Assembly: GCA_964596775.1 (NCBI GenBank) | Contig: CAZQVN010000039.1 | Coordinates: 1-33,651 of the forward strand | Length of the DNA: 33,651 nucleotides | Origin: CAZQVN01 sp964596775 | Lineage (GTDB): Bacteria > Eisenbacteria > RBG-16-71-46 > JABDJR01 > JAWXBZ01 | Direction of reading: 5' to 3' | Shown here: positions 26,794 to 33,651 of the stretch, one piece after another | Layout: each line of letters begins with the position of its first letter | Position numbering within the stretch: the stretch's first letter is position 1 | Translations under genes and position numbers: made by a program | The notes under the pieces: model-generated | The model's database searches: none | What the model saw: the letters and a program-made list of their open reading frames with translations, nothing else | Told to the model about the DNA's origin: nothing

Positions 26794-27915
26794 TCACGGG
26801 GTGCGCGGCTCTCCCGCACCCAGCGAGGCGCGGACCGCTTCCCAGTCGAGCGGAAACGGAGCCGCCTCGTAGGCCGGGGTCGAACGGATGGCCCGGCGGG
26901 CGGCTTCGGCCCTCTCCCGGCTCGGGGGATGCGACGACAGGAACGCGGGAAGCCCCGGCTCGACGGCGTCCAGGCGTTCGAAGAAATCGACCATCCCCTC
27001 CGGGCCCACGCGGGCCTCCCTCAGCATGGCAAGCCCCGCGCCGTCGGCTTCCGTCTCCTGCTCCCGGCTGTAGGCATTCGTGGCCAGCCCGAGCCCCACC
27101 TCGCGCGCCAGCGACTCGAGAGCTCCGGCGTCACCCAGAATCAGGCCGAGCAGAACGGTCAACCCGAGCTGTCGGGCCATTCTTTTCATGGCGTGCCGGT
27201 GGGTCACGTGTCCGATCTCGTGGCCGATGACGGCGGCCACCTCCTCCGGAGACTCCGCCGCGGCGATCAATCCCGTCATCACCACGACATGACCGCCGGG
27301 GAGGGCGAATGCGTTGACCATCGTGTCCCGGACCACGGTAACGCGGAGATCCCCGGCCGCGGCGGGAGATGCCGCCTTCATCCGATCGAAGATCCGGTGA
27401 ACGGCCTCCACGGCCGGGCCCGACTCGACGACTTTCGTGGAATCGACAAGGCTCCGGTAGGCCGCGGCGCCGATCGAGGCCTCCATGTTGTCCGGAAGGC
27501 GCCGCACCGCCCATTCGGCGAGCGGGTTCAGGGCCAGCCAGAGAAGCCCGGCCAGGCCCAGTATGCCGGCGATCAGCCCGCCGACGATCATCACCGGCCT
27601 CCGTTTCGATCGACGCGAGGCGAGCAGCGCGGCCGCGAACCGGGCAGCCAGGGGGCCTCCGCTCCGCGATTGCTCCTCGATCCAGTCCAGGTCCGCGACG
27701 ATCACGCTGGCCGGGCCCTCCTCCGCAACCCAGTCGATGGAAACGCGGTCCACGTTGAATCCGGTGACCGTGACGGAAAGGGAGGACAGGGGAATCCGCA
27801 GTTCAGCATGATTCCCCTGGAAGGCAATGCGGATTTCCAGGTCGGTGATGTCCACCGTGCAGCGGCTTCCGGCAGGCGGAAGCCCGGGATGGTAGCAGTG
27901 CCCGACGGCGGTCAC
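26794..27915 (-). CDS. Membrane-associated M48 metallopeptidase with N-terminal DUF7092-like domain
   Basis: A 373-residue protein. Residues 1-95 are a small beta-rich domain like the DUF7092 region found ahead of M48 peptidases. A TM segment (about 108-130) leads to the periplasmic peptidase: HEIGH at 232-236 with third ligand Glu289 in ETEADGAG. M48 proteins of this type (BepA/LoiP-like) degrade misfolded envelope proteins. The C-terminus has the SSHPPSRERAEA motif usual for this family. Start: the GTG at 27915 overlaps the preceding gene's TGA (GTGA), so translation is coupled to the thioredoxin-TPR gene. Reading further upstream enters the other gene in the wrong frame. Confidence 0.92.
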   Translation of the reverse strand: MTAVGHCYHPGLPPAGSRCTVDITDLEIRIAFQGNHAELRIPLSSLSVTVTGFNVDRVSIDWVAEEGPASVIVADLDWIEEQSRSGGPLAARFAAALLASRRSKRRPVMIVGGLIAGILGLAGLLWLALNPLAEWAVRRLPDNMEASIGAAAYRSLVDSTKVVESGPAVEAVHRIFDRMKAASPAAAGDLRVTVVRDTMVNAFALPGGHVVVMTGLIAAAESPEEVAAVIGHEIGHVTHRHAMKRMARQLGLTVLLGLILGDAGALESLAREVGLGLATNAYSREQETEADGAGLAMLREARVGPEGMVDFFERLDAVEPGLPAFLSSHPPSRERAEAARRAIRSTPAYEAAPFPLDWEAVRASLGAGEPRTP

Positions 27916-29252
27916 TTCAGGTCGGCGATCTTTCCGCGGATGCGCTCGATGGTCGCCTCCGGCCGCTGTCCGTCCGGCATTCCCTCCGCCTCGGCCAGCG
28001 CGGCCTGGAGCGTGGCCAAGGCCGCGGCCCTGTCCCCCGTCAGCACCTGGAGATCCGAGCGCGTGATGCAGATCGAGATCTTCCTCGGCCCGTAGCACCG
28101 TTCGAGGGCCCGGGCGGAAGCCGCGAGCGCGTCGTCGAATCTCTTCATGGCGCGATAGGCCACGGCCAGCCGGGCCGGCGGATTGTAATCGGCGGGGAGG
28201 TCGCGTTCCGACGCTTCGAGCATCGGCACCGCCCTTTCCGGAGTGCCGAGTTCGAGATATGCGGACAGCCGGTGAGAGTCGAACACCGCGCGGGCGTCCG
28301 CCGTCGGTGCGGCGGCAGCCGCGGCATCGAGGAAAGCGGACCACTTCTCGGCCGTGTCGCGGGCACCCGTGGAATCGTTCGCCGCCTCGCGGGCGCCGAT
28401 CAGCGCAATGTACACGGCCGAGACATCGTCGGCGACCGCGCCGGCCGGAACCCGCTCGGTGACGGAGCGGGCATGTTTCTCAAGTGCGGCCACCAATTCC
28501 GCGCGGCCGGCCATGTCCTTCGACATCGAGACCGCGGCATCCAGGCCGCTCGCCGCGATGTTTGCCGAAGAGGGTGAGCCGGCAACACGCGGCAGGACTT
28601 CGAGGGCCAGGCGCGCGGCCTCTTCATGCCGGTCGGTCATGGCGCAGGCAAAAAGGACCGCCTCGACTGTCCGTTCGTAGGCGGGCCACCCCTCCGGAGC
28701 ATTCTGCAACGCCTCCTTGTAGGCCGGAATCGCGGCGGCGTAGTCTCCGGCTCCGTAGGCGCGATCGGCATCGAGAGCCAGCCGGTCGGCCGGAAGCAGG
28801 CTGCCGCCGGTCACCGCCCGGTGCCCGGCATCGAGGATGTTTCGAAACTGGGGCGTGGTGGCTCCGCCGACCCGGGACAACACCACCGTTTCCGTTTCCG
28901 GAGACACGATGAAGTACGTGGGCAGCGCCTTCACCGCGTACTGCCTGCGGAACGTCGCGCTCTCCTTCACTTCCGTGTTCATCTCCAGCCAGACGAACCG
29001 CCCGGCCTCACCCGCGAGGGCCGTGTCCGTGAACACGAAGGCCCTCATCGAGCGGCAGCTGTGTCACCAGGGGGCCCAGGCTTCGATGAACAGCGGGACT
29101 TTCCGGGCGCGGGCTTCGGCCAGGGCACGGTCATAGTCGTTCTGAATGAAGGGCAGGACGGAAGGAGCCGTTCCGGTTTCGGCCGCAGAAGTGATTTGGG
29201 CCCCGGCAAGACAGGCGAGGAGAAACACACCGGAAAGGCAGGCTCGGTTCAT
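27912..29252 (-). CDS. Periplasmic thioredoxin-TPR protein with in-frame TGA, probable selenoprotein
   Basis: One reading frame of 447 codons, interrupted only by TGA at 29064-29066. Residues 1-24 are a signal peptide. The thioredoxin domain then reads FIEAWAPW-[TGA]-HSCRSM, where the TGA replaces the first Cys of a WCxxC active site. Typical relatives have WAPWCHSC here. After it come the fold's later strands (VWLEMNTEV, KALPTYFIVSPE with the cis-Pro). From about residue 155 the protein is alpha-helical with TPR-like repeats. Read with Sec63 the protein has 446 residues and an active U-H-S-C pair. A stem-loop follows the TGA at the right distance for a bacterial SECIS. A point error from TGC/TGT is the main alternative. 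Restart at the ATG at 29048 would lose the signal peptide and active site. M48 peptidase follows with a GTGA overlap. Confidence 0.75.
29016..29046 (-). promoter_or_regulatory. Candidate bacterial SECIS stem-loop
   Basis: On the minus strand, 18 nt after the TGA, GAGGGCC (29040-29046) pairs with GGCCCTC (29016-29022). An inner GTGT/ACAC stem closes a small apical loop (TCACGG) about 31 nt from the TGA. Bacterial SECIS loops usually lie about 16-37 nt downstream of UGA within the coding region. The first loop bases lack the G that is commonly seen, and an alternative CGTG/CACG inner pairing exists. Confidence 0.5.
29064..29066 (-). other. In-frame TGA, probable selenocysteine codon 63
   Basis: The codon lies between TGG (Trp62) and CAC (His64) within a well-conserved thioredoxin active site, with the frame open on both sides for the whole protein. 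Confidence 0.7.
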
Positions 29253-29258
29253 GCGCGC

Positions 29259-29264
29259 ATCGTA
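29259..29264 (-). promoter_or_regulatory. -10-like element of the thioredoxin-TPR gene, leaderless type
   Basis: TACGAT on the minus strand ends 6 nt before the ATG at 29252. No Shine-Dalgarno is present and the -35 region is weak. The 93-bp gap to prsW (29253-29345) contains nothing else I recognise. Confidence 0.4.
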
Positions 29265-29345
29265 CCAGAGATGCGGAAACGGTTCACGCGGGCATTTTCA
29301 TCGGACGCAGGGGCGATTCCGGAGGGCGCGGCGTCGCGGTACCGG

Positions 29346-30344
29346 TCAGCGGTCCAGCGCGTAGACACGGGAGAGGTCGCGGCTGCTCCGGCTGAGGAAC
29401 GGTTTCAGGGTGAGACGTCCCGTCGCTCCGATCGACTTCTCCAGGAACTTGAGCTCGGCGAAGTTCGCCCGGATCTCCTCGTCCACCGGAATGTCGAAGC
29501 CGGCCTCGCGGGCCAGGAGGATTCCGCGGGCCCGGATCGACAGTTCGAGATGTATCCGGAGCAGGCACAGCATGTCCCCCAGGACATGCCCGGGAAACTT
29601 GGACTTCAGTGATTCCAGGTACTCCCCGACCCGGGTCGAACCGATACCGTCGCCGAGGATCAGTTCCAGGAGTTCCGTATCGGTGTCGAACCCGACGCCG
29701 AGCCAGTTCCGGGTGGAGGCCTCGCTGCGCTGAAAGATGAACGCCATGATCATCGGGAGGACGATGAGAAGAACGGCGGTCGACAGGAAAGGAGGCAGAA
29801 GAAAGCTGTTGTACAGGGCATGAAGGGCCACGGCCATGACCAGCCCCGGCAGGTAGACAAGGAGTCGGCTGTCGGGCGCCCGGTCGGACAGGCCCTTGGA
29901 CAGGATCGCGAAGATGGCGGTGACGGAACCGTGAAGCATCGCGGTGCCGAAACCGCGGACAATCCAGAGCGCAATGCCGGAAGAATCCAACGCCAGGCGG
30001 AAGTAGACGTTTTCGAAAACGGCGAAGCCGGCGCCCGCCGCGAAGCCGCAGATCGCCGCGTCCACGAGGAAACCGACCCGGCGCCGGGCGATCAGCCAGG
30101 CCACGAAAAGCGCCTTGGCCACTTCCTCCACGATCGGTCCCGCCAGGCGGGGATACGCGGCATGGGAAACATCCAGCGTCTTCATGATGAAGGGGCTGAG
30201 AAGCAGGCACGCCAGGGCGGCCAGGCTTCCGGCAAGGACCGCGCGCAGGACGAAGCGAAGGCTGACGAGCTTGTAGCTGTCCATCAGCATCAGGATGCCG
30301 AGGAACGCGAGAACCGGGATGAAACCGAGAAGGCTTTCCGTCAC
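29346..30344 (-). CDS. PrsW-family intramembrane protease
   Basis: A 332-residue protein with about eight hydrophobic segments in residues 1-205 and a soluble C-terminal tail of about 125 residues. The PrsW/glutamic protease motifs are present: EEVAK (Glu73, Glu74, Lys77), FENVYF (Glu111), the His138 of MLHGS and His175 of ALHALYNS. PrsW proteins cleave anti-sigma factors or other membrane substrates within the bilayer; none is encoded next to it. The GTG start at 30344 overlaps the stop codon of the large upstream gene (GTGA), so the two are translationally coupled. The longer frame that extends into that gene is not coding. Confidence 0.92.
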   Translation of the reverse strand: MTESLLGFIPVLAFLGILMLMDSYKLVSLRFVLRAVLAGSLAALACLLLSPFIMKTLDVSHAAYPRLAGPIVEEVAKALFVAWLIARRRVGFLVDAAICGFAAGAGFAVFENVYFRLALDSSGIALWIVRGFGTAMLHGSVTAIFAILSKGLSDRAPDSRLLVYLPGLVMAVALHALYNSFLLPPFLSTAVLLIVLPMIMAFIFQRSEASTRNWLGVGFDTDTELLELILGDGIGSTRVGEYLESLKSKFPGHVLGDMLCLLRIHLELSIRARGILLAREAGFDIPVDEEIRANFAELKFLEKSIGATGRLTLKPFLSRSSRDLSRVYALDR

Positions 30345-33301
30345 AGGATCTTGACGGAGAACATGAACTCGTCCCGGTAGCGGACATCCTCCTCGAAGGC
30401 TCTCGCGTAACCGAACGAAAACGTGAGCGGGTTGCGCACGAGCAGGTTCACCCGCAGGTCGACCTGGGTGCCGACATTGGCCACCCCGGTGCGCCGCGAC
30501 GACGCATCCAAGTTCGTGACGATCCCGCCGGCGAAGACCGACGCGCGCGCCCATGATGCGTACAGTGAAGGGCGGCCGGCGCGGCGAAACCGCAGCGGCG
30601 GCAGATTCAGGTCGACCAGGGCCCGCCCGAAGTTCGTGCCGGAGATTTCGTTCAGTTCCACGCCGGGAAAACTGTCGTACTCGCGATAGCGACGGACCTC
30701 CGCATGGTCCACCCAGTTGTTGCCGAATCCGCCGAAGTAGAAATTGGCAAACGGCTCGTCCCTGTCGCCGGGAGAATAGCCGCCGCCCGTGCGGAGCCAG
30801 ATCGAAGTGTGACCCGGCAGGGGAACCCCGACGTCGAACGTTCCGAGGAAAGCCGGGTAGGCCTTGCGGTTCACGTAGTTGCTGGTCGCCCGAAGTTTCC
30901 AGGAATACCCTTTCTCGTGATCCACGGCGCCCATCGAGGACCGGATGTTCTTGAAGCTCAATCCGGCATGCGAGGCCAGCAGTCTGTCGAACGACGCATC
31001 CACGTTCTGGGCGGACGGAAGCCGCTCGAGATCGCCGTACCATGTCGTCCCGGCGCTGAAGTCCAGATGGGTCGGGGCGTCGTAGATCAGGCTTCGCCGG
31101 TACCCCAGTCCGGCGGAGTATCCCTTGCGGCTTCGTTTCGTGGGTCCGAACAGGTCGTAGAAGTCGGCCGCGTTGTACCGGGCGGAGAGGGTCAGGTTGT
31201 AGCGCTCATACTCGAAGTCGAGATGCAGCCGCTCGTTTTTCGGCAGATCGGGGTCGGGAGCCCACGCGGCAACCAGGCGCGCGCTGTTCATCTGGATCGG
31301 GTCCGAAACGTTGAATCGCATCCCGTACGCCACCTTGTCCTTGTAACCGGCCACGACCGGGTAGAACGAGTCCAGCCCCAGCGATCGCATCGGGCTGTAC
31401 TCCCCGTCCCGGACATGAAGCGAATCCAGGTCCATGGCCGCCGGAGAGCCGACCGCCCAGGACACGACGACCGGATGTTCCTCCACGATCTTCTGGCCGA
31501 GGAAATGGATCGCGCTCACGTCGTGCAGGACGCGCGGTTCGATCAGCGCCGGAACGAACCCTTCTCCCGAGTATCGGAACACGAGCAGCGAGTCGCTTCC
31601 GATGTCGAGCGGCCGGAAGAATCCCGTTTCGCAGTTGCTGACGACCTCCATCGAGTCCGCGTCGAAGTTCCAGCGAAAGATGTTCGAAACGCCCGTGTAG
31701 TACGAACTCCCGTACAGGAACCGGCCGTCGCCGGAAAAGACAAAGTTGCCGGGGAGGGCGGCACCGAAATCGAAGAGCGTCACCGACGTCGTATCCTGAT
31801 TCTCGAGGTCCTCGACGGCATGAAGGCGCAGCGTCTGCCGGCCGTTGATTTCGGCCAGGGCCATCGACATGCTCCGCCCGTCGGGCGACAGGTCGAGGTC
31901 GTAGATGATTTCACCGTAAGGCCAGGTGAGGATCTGGTCCCATTCCGTGTACGGCGGGGCGAGGCGCACGAGCGTCGATTTTGCATTGTAATGACGAACG
32001 CCCCACAGCGACGCGTCCGTCCGGTCGAACACCAGGTCCCCGATCCGGCCGTCCTTCATCAGTTTTTTCGAGTTCCCGGTCCGGACGTCAACGGAGTGCA
32101 GGTCGCGCCAGGAGTTGTTGTCGGTCGTATAGAAGGCCGTTTTCGTCGCGGGGTCGTAGGCGAGCGACGTCACGAAGTAGAGGGCCGGGCCCTTGACCTC
32201 CTTGATGCGGCGGATTCTGCCGGTGTCGATCGAGATCCCCGCGATCGCGGCCACGTCGCCCGGGTACTGGAGCGCAACGTAGATCTCGCGGGTGTCCGGG
32301 TCGTAGAAGGAGCGGGACACGGAGCCGAGGGCGCGCCGGGACACGTCGACATGCGGAGTCGTGGCATACAGGCGGATCGAGTCGAGGTTCGCCTGCTGGA
32401 AGCCGTGCTCGAACACGATCCAGTCCTTCCAGGCCTCGTCGAGCGACATCCCGAAGACGTTCCTGAACTGCGCGGCGAAGTGCTGACGGCTTCCATCCGT
32501 CCGCTTGACCCAGCGGACCACGTCCTCGGGACTCCAGCGCAGGGCCACGTAGCTGATGAACCGTGTCCCGTAGAGGTAGGAGTTGACGCCCCCCTGGAAG
32601 TCCACGCGGGTGCCCTCGGACTCGAGCCCGAGCGGATCGTAGATGTGACTGCCGTCGCGGACCATGGCCCGGAACACCATTTCATCGTACGCGCCGAGAG
32701 CGCGGCCGTATCCGCCGGCCATCCAGGTTTCCATGAACACGGCGATCCCTTCCTGGTACCAGCGCGGTGAGGACCTTCGCGGAGCCGTGAGAAATCCGTA
32801 AACGATCGACTCGGGGCTTTCCGGAACGGGCTGCACCTTTCCTCCGAAGACCCTGCGGAAGAATCGTTCCGAGCCGGCGGCCTGATCGAGACCGACGAAG
32901 TGAAGCACCTCGTGGTTGATCGTCTGATTCAGGCGCTCGTTGCTGGGGCCCGTTTCGTAAACGAAGTTCCCGGGGGCCACATGCAGGATCATCATGTTCC
33001 GGGGAGCCACACCCACGCCCGCATTGTGGTAGTCCTGGAAGTCGTCCATGAAGACGGTGATTTTCTCGCGGGAGTTGTACTCGAACAGCCCGGTGTGGAA
33101 ACGGAGGGCATTCTCGAAACAGCGGGCGGAATAGGGAGCCAGGTAACCGAGAGTGGGCCGATGGTAGATCAGGCGCAGATTGTCGGTTTCCAGCGTGCTG
33201 AACTGCGCGCGGGCCGGTGTGGAAAGGGTCGGGAGAGACAGGAGGGTCAGGAGAAACACGAAGGTCGGGATCGGGTGATGACCTCTCGGTCGAATTCGCA
33301 T
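30341..33301 (-). CDS. Secreted HExxH peptidase / beta-propeller / outer-membrane barrel fusion protein
   Basis: A 986-residue protein from the ATG at 33301. Residues 1-33 form a signal peptide. Residues about 38-310 are a gluzincin-like domain of the peptidase-MA type, with HEVLH (130-134) and Glu184 in WYQEGIAVF. Residues about 320-640 are a TolB-like propeller with repeated strands such as DLDLSPDGRSMSMAL and FVFSGDGRFLYGSSYYTG. The last about 300 residues alternate polar and hydrophobic positions with aromatic girdles (LTLSARYN, FLGTFDVGVPL, IWLRTGGGY) and end in FMFSVKIL, like an outer-membrane beta-barrel. It may be a surface or periplasmic peptidase anchored by its own barrel. A purine-rich AAGGGGGG precedes the ATG. 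The PrsW gene is coupled downstream. Confidence 0.78.
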   Translation of the reverse strand: MRIRPRGHHPIPTFVFLLTLLSLPTLSTPARAQFSTLETDNLRLIYHRPTLGYLAPYSARCFENALRFHTGLFEYNSREKITVFMDDFQDYHNAGVGVAPRNMMILHVAPGNFVYETGPSNERLNQTINHEVLHFVGLDQAAGSERFFRRVFGGKVQPVPESPESIVYGFLTAPRRSSPRWYQEGIAVFMETWMAGGYGRALGAYDEMVFRAMVRDGSHIYDPLGLESEGTRVDFQGGVNSYLYGTRFISYVALRWSPEDVVRWVKRTDGSRQHFAAQFRNVFGMSLDEAWKDWIVFEHGFQQANLDSIRLYATTPHVDVSRRALGSVSRSFYDPDTREIYVALQYPGDVAAIAGISIDTGRIRRIKEVKGPALYFVTSLAYDPATKTAFYTTDNNSWRDLHSVDVRTGNSKKLMKDGRIGDLVFDRTDASLWGVRHYNAKSTLVRLAPPYTEWDQILTWPYGEIIYDLDLSPDGRSMSMALAEINGRQTLRLHAVEDLENQDTTSVTLFDFGAALPGNFVFSGDGRFLYGSSYYTGVSNIFRWNFDADSMEVVSNCETGFFRPLDIGSDSLLVFRYSGEGFVPALIEPRVLHDVSAIHFLGQKIVEEHPVVVSWAVGSPAAMDLDSLHVRDGEYSPMRSLGLDSFYPVVAGYKDKVAYGMRFNVSDPIQMNSARLVAAWAPDPDLPKNERLHLDFEYERYNLTLSARYNAADFYDLFGPTKRSRKGYSAGLGYRRSLIYDAPTHLDFSAGTTWYGDLERLPSAQNVDASFDRLLASHAGLSFKNIRSSMGAVDHEKGYSWKLRATSNYVNRKAYPAFLGTFDVGVPLPGHTSIWLRTGGGYSPGDRDEPFANFYFGGFGNNWVDHAEVRRYREYDSFPGVELNEISGTNFGRALVDLNLPPLRFRRAGRPSLYASWARASVFAGGIVTNLDASSRRTGVANVGTQVDLRVNLLVRNPLTFSFGYARAFEEDVRYRDEFMFSVKIL

Positions 33302-33316
33302 CAACGGCCCCCCCTT

Positions 33317-33358
33317 GAAAGAAACGGGAGACACCACGGTCCGTCCATGGTGTCTCCC
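33317..33358 (-). terminator. Rho-independent terminator of the gene at the window end
   Basis: GGGAGACACC and GGTGTCTCCC (33326-33335 and 33349-33358) form a 10-bp stem with a 13-nt loop, followed on the minus strand by GTTTCTTTC. It lies about 33 bp after the stop codon of the partial gene at 33391-33651 and separates it from the large fusion gene. Confidence 0.75.
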
Positions 33359-33390
33359 GCTCCATTCAGCGTAGATGCAGTTTACGAATT

Positions 33391-33651
33391 CTAGTGGCCG
33401 GCCTCAACAGCGCCCTTGCCGTAGCTCACGACGGCCTGCTTTGCGGCACCGGACTCCACCATTTTCGAGAATCCGTCGCTGGCGACGAGGGAAAGGAAGT
33501 TGCCGTCCGAAAAAATGGCCTTCAGGGATCCGTCGGCGAGAGCCTTCGCAACCGTGGGATCGGTGGCGGCGAGCTTGCCGGCGGCTGCTTCGAACTTGCC
33601 CCAGGCTTCGGCGAGACCTTTTCCGGCCTCGATGTTCCCCTTGCCGGCCTC
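33391..33651 (-). CDS. 3' end of an Ala/Gly-rich protein, partial
   Basis: The minus strand is open from the window edge to the TAG at 33391-33393, giving the last 86 residues. They are Ala-, Gly- and Lys-rich and helical in character, with repeated EAGKG and GKF/GKL units (EAGKGNIEAGKGLAEAWGKF) and a final SYGKGAVEAGH. I do not recognise a family. Codon usage and the following terminator support a real gene. No start is visible; the remainder lies outside the window. Confidence 0.75.
   Translation of the reverse strand, partial: EAGKGNIEAGKGLAEAWGKFEAAAGKLAATDPTVAKALADGSLKAIFSDGNFLSLVASDGFSKMVESGAAKQAVVSYGKGAVEAGH

Noticed and set aside
27912..29048. Stand-alone TPR gene starting at the ATG at 29048
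   Set aside because: That start leaves a thioredoxin fold without its first strand and active site, has no ribosome-binding site, and the same frame continues upstream through one TGA to a good signal peptide.

Overview
The window is about 33.6 kb of GC-rich bacterial DNA, apparently from a metagenome assembly: two runs of exactly 100 N are each flanked by the same 55-bp sequence on both sides. No marker gene fixes the lineage. A FlgD/T9SS-like C-terminal sorting module on a secreted M1 peptidase, a DUF4920 lipoprotein and PrsW- and DUF7092-type membrane proteins point to an FCB-related or candidate-phylum bacterium (Eisenbacteria, Krumholzibacteriota or Gemmatimonadota style). That placement is inference. 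No insertion sequence, phage or CRISPR array was seen, and genes are densely packed; no intergenic stretch exceeds 300 bp.

Layout. Positions 1-240: a 60-bp tandem repeat beside a minus-strand tRNA-Glu(UUC). 366-3432: a minus-strand pair, a degenerate DnaE-like gene followed by lexA. 3634-7163: a beta-helix lipoprotein and a secreted M1 aminopeptidase (minus), the latter divergent from a plus-strand M19 dipeptidase (7234-8346). 8354-11088: a molybdopterin oxidoreductase and a secreted SRPBCC protein (minus). 11375-16358: an ATP-grasp ligase, an OmpR-type response regulator, a histidine kinase and a Spy/CpxP-like LTxxQ lipoprotein (plus). 16480-16776: a NifU-domain protein (minus) with a strong terminator. 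16982-21399: a GIDE-like membrane protein with an EF-hand loop, LemA, a FemAB/GNAT-like transferase and MtgA (plus). 21392-24381: the glyoxylate shunt, aceB-aceA (minus), divergent from an ScfR/RamB-type regulator (24553-25992). 26164-26765: a DUF4920 lipoprotein. 26794-29252: an M48 peptidase preceded by a thioredoxin-TPR gene with an in-frame TGA. 29346-33301: a PrsW protease preceded by a very large secreted peptidase/propeller/barrel protein. 33391-33651: the 3' end of one more gene.

Main observations. (1) The thioredoxin-TPR gene (27912-29252) is interrupted only by a TGA placed exactly where the first Cys of a WCxxC site should be, and a stem-loop follows it at bacterial SECIS distance. 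I read it as an undetected selenoprotein (Sec63, motif U-H-S-C). (2) The gene ahead of lexA keeps the DnaE fold signature but has lost PHP metal ligands and one polymerase aspartate, so it looks like a pseudo-polymerase in a damage-response operon. (3) Seven genes have a -10-like hexamer 6-8 nt before the start codon and most lack a Shine-Dalgarno sequence, suggesting leaderless transcripts. (4) The aceBA/scfR intergenic region carries a GAAAGTTGYA element in mirror-image positions for both promoters. (5) An HExxH domain, a beta-propeller and an outer-membrane-like barrel are fused in one 986-aa protein, translationally coupled to PrsW. (6) Both N gaps are scaffolding artefacts that break two intact genes.
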